A stretch of 9,798 nucleotides of DNA, from the NCBI GenBank assembly GCA_025056515.1, contig JANWWB010000279.1, forward strand, positions 1-9,798, in the 5' to 3' direction. Positions 6,460 through 9,798 of the stretch are shown here, piece by piece. The DNA is from Anaerolineales bacterium. Its GTDB lineage: Bacteria; Chloroflexota; Anaerolineae; Anaerolineales; Villigracilaceae. The position numbers and the translations under genes are program-made. A model generated the notes under the pieces. That model ran no database searches. It had not been told where the DNA came from and worked only from the letters and a program-made list of their open reading frames with translations. How positions within the stretch are numbered: position 1 is the stretch's first letter; every line of letters begins with the position of its first letter.

Positions 6460-7584
6460 TCAGTCTAGGGAACGTTTGTACGAACGATGACGTTTTACCC
6501 ACTTAACACCAAGGGACTCCATATCGGCACGGCTTTTGAAGTTGATTTCGTTGACCATGACAACCTCTATGTGCTCAAACTGAGGAAATTGTTTCACTGC
6601 TCGATAGAGTCCGGCATATAACACAGCGTTGGCTCCCAGGTTTTGATAGGCAGGCAGAACACCCACGCCGTTGGCGATGAGCCATTTTGTGCGTCGGTGC
6701 TCGGCTTGCAGATCAAGCAAGGCTACCGGATGTATTCGACCTGCATAGCGGCGCAGCGAATCGGATAAGTCAGGATAGATCAGGGCAAAGCCGATGATTT
6801 GGTCGCCTTTTGCAACCAGCTTGATAAGCCGCGGTTCGGCGATGGCAATCAAAGAGTTGGCTACCAAATGCATCTCCTCTTCTGTGTTGGGATGCCATTC
6901 GTGCGAGTCGGAAAAGGCTTGTTCGTGCACAGCGAAGACCGCCGGAGCCCAGGAGCGCATCTCCTCTTTGCTCTTGAAGTGAATCAGACGATAACCGCGC
7001 CGTTCTGCTACTTGCTCTGCCACTGCTAGAATACGTGCAGGCAATTCTGTTTTTGCCGACAGGTAACCGGAGAGATGGTCGGTGAGTTTCTCGAATCCCA
7101 ACCTATGCAGGAAGTCATCATAGTAGGGAAAGTTATACGGGACGCCCATCACGGCGCGCTTGTCGAAGCCTTCGACCAAGACACCAGCTGCATCAGATCC
7201 GACCAAGCCACGCGGGCCGAGGATCGAGTCCCGTTCGCGCTGTCGTGCCCAATCGAAGACCGTGTCGAAGAGTCGTTCGGCAACTTGAAAGTCTTCCACC
7301 ACATCGAAGGCCCAAAAGAAAGCTGTCCTGACGCGGCGGTATTCGTTGTGGCGCGTGTTGTGTATCGCAGCGATGCGCCCGATCACCTCTCCCTCCGACT
7401 CGGCGACAAAAAAGTCCGCCGCCGAATGTTTATAGAAAGGGTGTCGGCGACGGTCCATGCTCAAACGGATTTCGGACTCAATTTGGGGACAAAAATATGG
7501 GTTTCCTCGATAGAGTTGGGTGGGGAAACGGATAAAAGCGCGGACGTCGCGAGGATTGCCTGTTTCAACCTTACGAATGCGCAT
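6460..7584 (-). CDS. GNAT-type N-acyltransferase (unknown substrate)
   Basis: This 374-aa protein looks like a long, possibly two-domain GNAT-fold acyltransferase of a widespread uncharacterised family. The N-terminal half opens with MRIRKV and TQLYRGNPYFCPQI, then a strand-rich FFVAESEGEVIGRIAA, then SILGPRG...GVLVEGFD...PYNFPYYDDFLHRLGFEK, a pattern typical of that family. The C-terminal half has an acyl-CoA-binding-like motif NGVGVLPAYQNLGANA (~305-320) and ends with MESLGVKWVKRHRSYKR. The acyl donor and acceptor are unknown. Start is the ATG at 7584: a TATAAT box lies 31-36 nt upstream of it, giving a short leader, and the family N-terminus begins there. The longer form would need a TTG at 7635, which lies upstream of that box and in the palindrome. 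It is the first gene of the two-gene unit with the sugar symporter, so acylation of a sugar or amino sugar is one guess. Confidence 0.85.
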   Translation of the reverse strand: MRIRKVETGNPRDVRAFIRFPTQLYRGNPYFCPQIESEIRLSMDRRRHPFYKHSAADFFVAESEGEVIGRIAAIHNTRHNEYRRVRTAFFWAFDVVEDFQVAERLFDTVFDWARQRERDSILGPRGLVGSDAAGVLVEGFDKRAVMGVPYNFPYYDDFLHRLGFEKLTDHLSGYLSAKTELPARILAVAEQVAERRGYRLIHFKSKEEMRSWAPAVFAVHEQAFSDSHEWHPNTEEEMHLVANSLIAIAEPRLIKLVAKGDQIIGFALIYPDLSDSLRRYAGRIHPVALLDLQAEHRRTKWLIANGVGVLPAYQNLGANAVLYAGLYRAVKQFPQFEHIEVVMVNEINFKSRADMESLGVKWVKRHRSYKRSLD

Positions 7585-7614
7585 GAGAAACTCAAATGAC
7601 AAAGATTTATCCCG

Positions 7615-7644
7615 ATTATAAACGAGAAAACCCAAGTGTGTATC
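7615..7644 (-). promoter_or_regulatory. Candidate promoter for the acyltransferase-symporter unit
   Basis: On the minus strand a perfect -10 box TATAAT occupies 7620-7615. A weak -35 candidate GATACA (3 of 6 matching TTGACA) is at 7644-7639 with an 18-nt spacer. Transcription would begin near 7608-7605, about 20 nt before the chosen ATG at 7584. Confidence 0.5.
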
Positions 7645-7652
7645 ATCTTGGG
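7631..7652. promoter_or_regulatory. Perfect palindrome CCCAAG-N10-CTTGGG (possible operator)
   Basis: Two perfect 6-bp arms (7631-7636 and 7647-7652) are separated by 10 bp in the divergent intergenic region and overlap the -35 zone of the minus-strand promoter. Size and spacing would suit a dimeric repressor. On the minus strand the second arm is followed by TTTT, so a weak terminator-like or attenuator hairpin is another reading. Confidence 0.4.
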
Positions 7653-7682
7653 CGTGGTCTGGTTGAACGTTTGAGATTGTTC

Positions 7683-7711
7683 TTGCCTGTGGTTCAGCGA
7701 ACGGCTATTTT
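7683..7711 (+). promoter_or_regulatory. Candidate promoter for the GlmS-like gene
   Basis: TTGCCT (7683-7688, 4 of 6 matching TTGACA) is followed after exactly 17 bp by TATTTT (7706-7711, 4 of 6 matching TATAAT). It would give a leader of roughly 110 nt. Other weak hexamers exist nearby, so this is tentative. Confidence 0.3.
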
Positions 7712-7819
7712 TCTACTTTGCCGTCAAAACCGGAAAAATGTTACTGCAAGAAAAGGATGATTGCTCGTGTTTTTCTCTATGAGCCTGTGATACACTTGCC
7801 AGGCCTTTACCCCATTTGT

Positions 7820-7823
7820 GGAG
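7820..7823 (+). promoter_or_regulatory. Ribosome-binding site of the GlmS-like gene
   Basis: GGAG lies 8 nt before the ATG at 7832. It fixes this start, which places the catalytic cysteine at residue 2 as the family requires, over the in-frame upstream ATG at 7718. Confidence 0.7.
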
Positions 7824-7831
7824 ACTACAGT

Positions 7832-9619
7832 ATGTGTGGTATTTTTGGAATTGTCATGAAAGAAGAACAAACGCTTGGTCCCATACTTATTGAAGCCGCA
7901 AAACGTTTGACTTATCGGGGCTACGACTCCTTTGGCGCAGCAACTATTGCCGGTCCAACGATTGACCTGCGTAAGGATGTTGGCAAAGTGGAAGAAGTAG
8001 CGGCGAAATATCACTTCGCCGAAATGCGCGGTCAGCGTGGTATTGCTCAATTGCGTTGGGCAACCTTCGGCGAACCATCGCAGGTCAACGCTCAGCCACA
8101 CTTGGACTCGGACGGTGACTTGGTCGGCGCTCATAATGGGAATGTTGTCAACAATGCTGAGCTGCGTGAACTCTTTCTATCCGAAGGACTTATTGTCCGT
8201 TCTGAAAACGACGGGGAGACCTGTGTTCATGCTGTTGAACGTTATCTGAACCGCGGTTATACTTTCCTAGATGCTATCCGTCTGGCTTATGGCGACCTGG
8301 AGGGCGATTACGCCTTTGTCATTGGGAAGACCTATGACGACAAACTCTATGCGTTTAAGAAAGGCTCCGGAATGGTGGTCGGAATCGGCGATGGTTTTAC
8401 TTGTGTCTCGTCCGACTTGCCGTCCATTCTACCGCTAACGCGCACGATTATTCGTCCACAAGATGGAGAAATTGTTACCTTATGGGCCGACCGCGTGGAG
8501 ATTCGCTCGGTCAAGGATGGCCGTCTGATCGAGCGGCAACCAGAGTTGGTCACCGAAAGCATGGATGCCGTGCAGAAGGGTGGATATCCGCACTTTATGC
8601 TGAAAGAAATCCATGAGCAAAGCCAGGCGGCGCGTGAACTGTTACACATGCTCAACAGCAACCGCGAGGTGAAAACCCTGGTAGAGAAGATGAAAACTGC
8701 ACGCATCCTGTACTTTATCGGCTGTGGGACAAGCTACCATGCGGCCTTGCTCGGCGCAGTCTATTTTGCTCAGATTGCCGGGCGGGCGGTCATCCCCATC
8801 TTGGCGCCACAGTTTATCGCCCAATATGTCCCGACAGTCAATTATGAAGATGTCGGTCTGTTTGTCAGCCAATCGGGTGAGACCAAAGATGTTCTCAACG
8901 CCCTGGAGGCCGCCGAAGGCCGTGGGATGACTTGCTATGGCTTGGCGAATGTCATCGGTTCCACACTCACCAAAGAAACTGCTCTCTGTCTGCCGCTCTG
9001 TTGTGGCTATGAAATCAGCGTCCCGGCCACCAAGACCTTCACCAACCAAGCACTGACCTTCCTCTATCTGGCCTATCGGCTGGCCGGACGAGATGTGGAT
9101 GTCCTTGATCTGACACCCTCGTTGATTGATCAAACCTTAGAGATGGTTGACTCGTCGGTGAATGCCTTGGCCGAAGAAATCAATGCCTGGAACGATATGT
9201 ATTGTCTAGGTTATGGCCTGACTTATCCGGTTGCCTTGGAGGGCGCGCTAAAACTGAAAGAGGTCACCTACGCTCACTGTGAGGGCATGCTCTCAACTGA
9301 ATTCAAGCATGGACCGCTCTCGGCGGTGAGTAAGGGTTATCCGATTTTATTCGTAGCTGGTCCGAATGATATTCCTCTCATCATCAGCGGCTTGAACGAA
9401 GTCAAAGTGCGTGGCGCTCACACCATCGTGATTGCCCAAGAAGATGCCCGTCTGCGCACTAATGCAGACAAGTTGATTGTCCTGCCCACCTCTGACGCTT
9501 ACCTGACCGCTCTGCTTGGCATTCTCCCCTTGCAACTTCTGGCTTATCGTATGAGCGTTCTGCGCGGGTATGACCCCGATTTTCCGCGCAATCTTTCCAA
9601 GACTCTGACGGTCGATTGA
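7832..9619 (+). CDS. glmS: Glutamine-fructose-6-phosphate aminotransferase (isomerizing)-like protein, divergent
   Basis: This complete 595-aa protein matches the GlmS layout and length (E. coli 609): an N-terminal class II glutaminase (1 to ~240) and two SIS sugar-phosphate isomerase domains. It should convert fructose-6-phosphate plus glutamine to glucosamine-6-phosphate, the entry to cell-wall amino sugars. Cys2, exposed after Met removal, is the nucleophile; Arg75, Asn102-Gly103 and Asp127 match glutamine-site residues. The isomerase part keeps CGTSY (298-302), SQSGET (346-351), Glu477, His493 and Lys590. Two histidines usual in the glutaminase are changed: TRWATHG reads LRWATFG (Phe79) and NAHPH reads NAQPH (Gln88). 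VPATKTFT replaces the common VASTKAFT. It may therefore be a paralogue with altered ammonia use or another sugar substrate. The start is set by GGAG at 8 nt spacing and by the Met-Cys rule. It is divergent from the acyltransferase unit. Confidence 0.9.
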   Translation: MCGIFGIVMKEEQTLGPILIEAAKRLTYRGYDSFGAATIAGPTIDLRKDVGKVEEVAAKYHFAEMRGQRGIAQLRWATFGEPSQVNAQPHLDSDGDLVGAHNGNVVNNAELRELFLSEGLIVRSENDGETCVHAVERYLNRGYTFLDAIRLAYGDLEGDYAFVIGKTYDDKLYAFKKGSGMVVGIGDGFTCVSSDLPSILPLTRTIIRPQDGEIVTLWADRVEIRSVKDGRLIERQPELVTESMDAVQKGGYPHFMLKEIHEQSQAARELLHMLNSNREVKTLVEKMKTARILYFIGCGTSYHAALLGAVYFAQIAGRAVIPILAPQFIAQYVPTVNYEDVGLFVSQSGETKDVLNALEAAEGRGMTCYGLANVIGSTLTKETALCLPLCCGYEISVPATKTFTNQALTFLYLAYRLAGRDVDVLDLTPSLIDQTLEMVDSSVNALAEEINAWNDMYCLGYGLTYPVALEGALKLKEVTYAHCEGMLSTEFKHGPLSAVSKGYPILFVAGPNDIPLIISGLNEVKVRGAHTIVIAQEDARLRTNADKLIVLPTSDAYLTALLGILPLQLLAYRMSVLRGYDPDFPRNLSKTLTVD

Positions 9620-9623
9620 TTGC

Positions 9624-9672
9624 CCCGAACAAACTTCTTCCCTATCTAGCTCGTTTGGCCCTTTTTTCGGGC
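9624..9672. terminator. Weak stem-loop between converging genes
   Basis: CCCGAACAAAC (9624-9634) can pair with GTTTG (9653-9657) and, across an 8-nt bulge, with TTCGGG (9666-9671). Alternatively GCCC (9658-9661) pairs with GGGC (9669-9672) around a T6 loop. A T6 run (9662-9667) directly follows the GTTTGGCCC segment on the + strand, which could end transcription of the GlmS-like gene. The structure is imperfect. Confidence 0.3.
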
Positions 9673-9673
9673 T

Positions 9674-9798
9674 TCATACAAGCGTTTCGATACTTTCTAA
9701 GAACGCATGGCCTTCTTCAGGCGTCAGCTGTGGTTCACTGATGTTGAAGCAGAAGCCCTTGCTACCTAGTTCTCGGATGATTTTCTGCGCTCCTTCAG
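9674..9798 (-). CDS. Unidentified protein, C-terminal 40 residues (5' end outside window)
   Basis: On the minus strand one frame is open from the window edge to a TGA at 9676-9674, giving 40 residues that begin EGAQKIIRELG and end HAFLESIETLV. The composition is protein-like: amphipathic helices around FCFNISEPQLTPEE, and no stops, whereas the other two minus frames are interrupted quickly. It converges on the GlmS-like gene with 54 nt between stops. There is too little sequence to name a family. Confidence 0.6.
   Translation of the reverse strand, partial: EGAQKIIRELGSKGFCFNISEPQLTPEEGHAFLESIETLV

Noticed and set aside
7585..7635. TTG start at 7635 for the acyltransferase
   Set aside because: It would lie upstream of the TATAAT box and within the palindrome. 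The family-like sequence begins at the ATG at 7584.
7718..7831. 38-residue N-terminal extension of the GlmS-like protein
   Set aside because: The family needs cysteine directly after the initiator methionine for its N-terminal nucleophile, and GGAG is correctly placed for the ATG at 7832.
7703..7831. glmS ribozyme/riboswitch in the leader of the GlmS-like gene
   Set aside because: The leader is only about 110 nt from the candidate start, and I could not see the conserved core or pseudoknot helices of the glmS ribozyme.
1..9798. CRISPR array, transposase, tRNA or rRNA
   Set aside because: No regular direct repeats with spacers, no transposase-like protein, no cloverleaf and no rRNA-like stretch were found on either strand by eye.

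Overview
The window shows a bacterial chromosome fragment with tightly packed genes. The gene set (oxoprolinase pair, a corrinoid-reactivation pair, a MelB-like transporter) and the overall look of the proteins would suit an anaerobic member of the Chloroflexota, such as the Anaerolineae. No rRNA, tRNA or marker gene is present, so this placement is an inference. The left 5 kb looks visibly richer in G+C than the right part.

Region 1 (1-5034, + strand) is one apparent operon that enters from outside the window. It holds the C-terminal half of a hydantoinase/oxoprolinase A subunit, the complete B subunit, a small protein resembling the activation (B12-reactivation) domain of methionine synthase, and a RACo-type ATP-dependent reductive activator of corrinoid proteins with an N-terminal 2Fe-2S domain. 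Spacing is tight: a 4-nt overlap, 42 nt, then an 8-nt overlap. The last two proteins are repair machinery for a cobalamin-dependent methyltransferase, but no corrinoid protein or methyltransferase lies in the window. They may be encoded upstream. The pairing suggests hydrolysis of a methylated cyclic amide or similar substrate coupled to methyl transfer; this is a hypothesis. The B subunit carries an unusual in-frame insertion with 9-nt periodicity, flanked by 5-bp direct repeats.

Region 2 (5083-7584, - strand) is a two-gene unit: a GNAT-type acyltransferase followed 9 nt later by a GPH/MelB-type sugar:cation symporter. It converges on region 1 with 48 nt between stop codons and no convincing terminator. 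The acyltransferase has a TATAAT -10 box just upstream, and a perfect palindrome overlaps its -35 region.

Region 3 (7585-7831) is a divergent intergenic region with two candidate promoters, a palindrome and a cluster of GAAC/GTTC half-sites. It leads into region 4 (7832-9619, + strand), a complete glucosamine-6-phosphate synthase-like protein (GlmS family). Its isomerase catalytic residues are intact, but histidines near the glutamine pocket are substituted. The window ends with the C-terminal 40 residues of an unidentified convergent gene on the - strand (9674-9798).

The most interesting item is the coupling of the hydantoinase/oxoprolinase pair to a corrinoid-reactivation module. No CRISPR array, insertion sequence with transposase, or RNA gene was seen.
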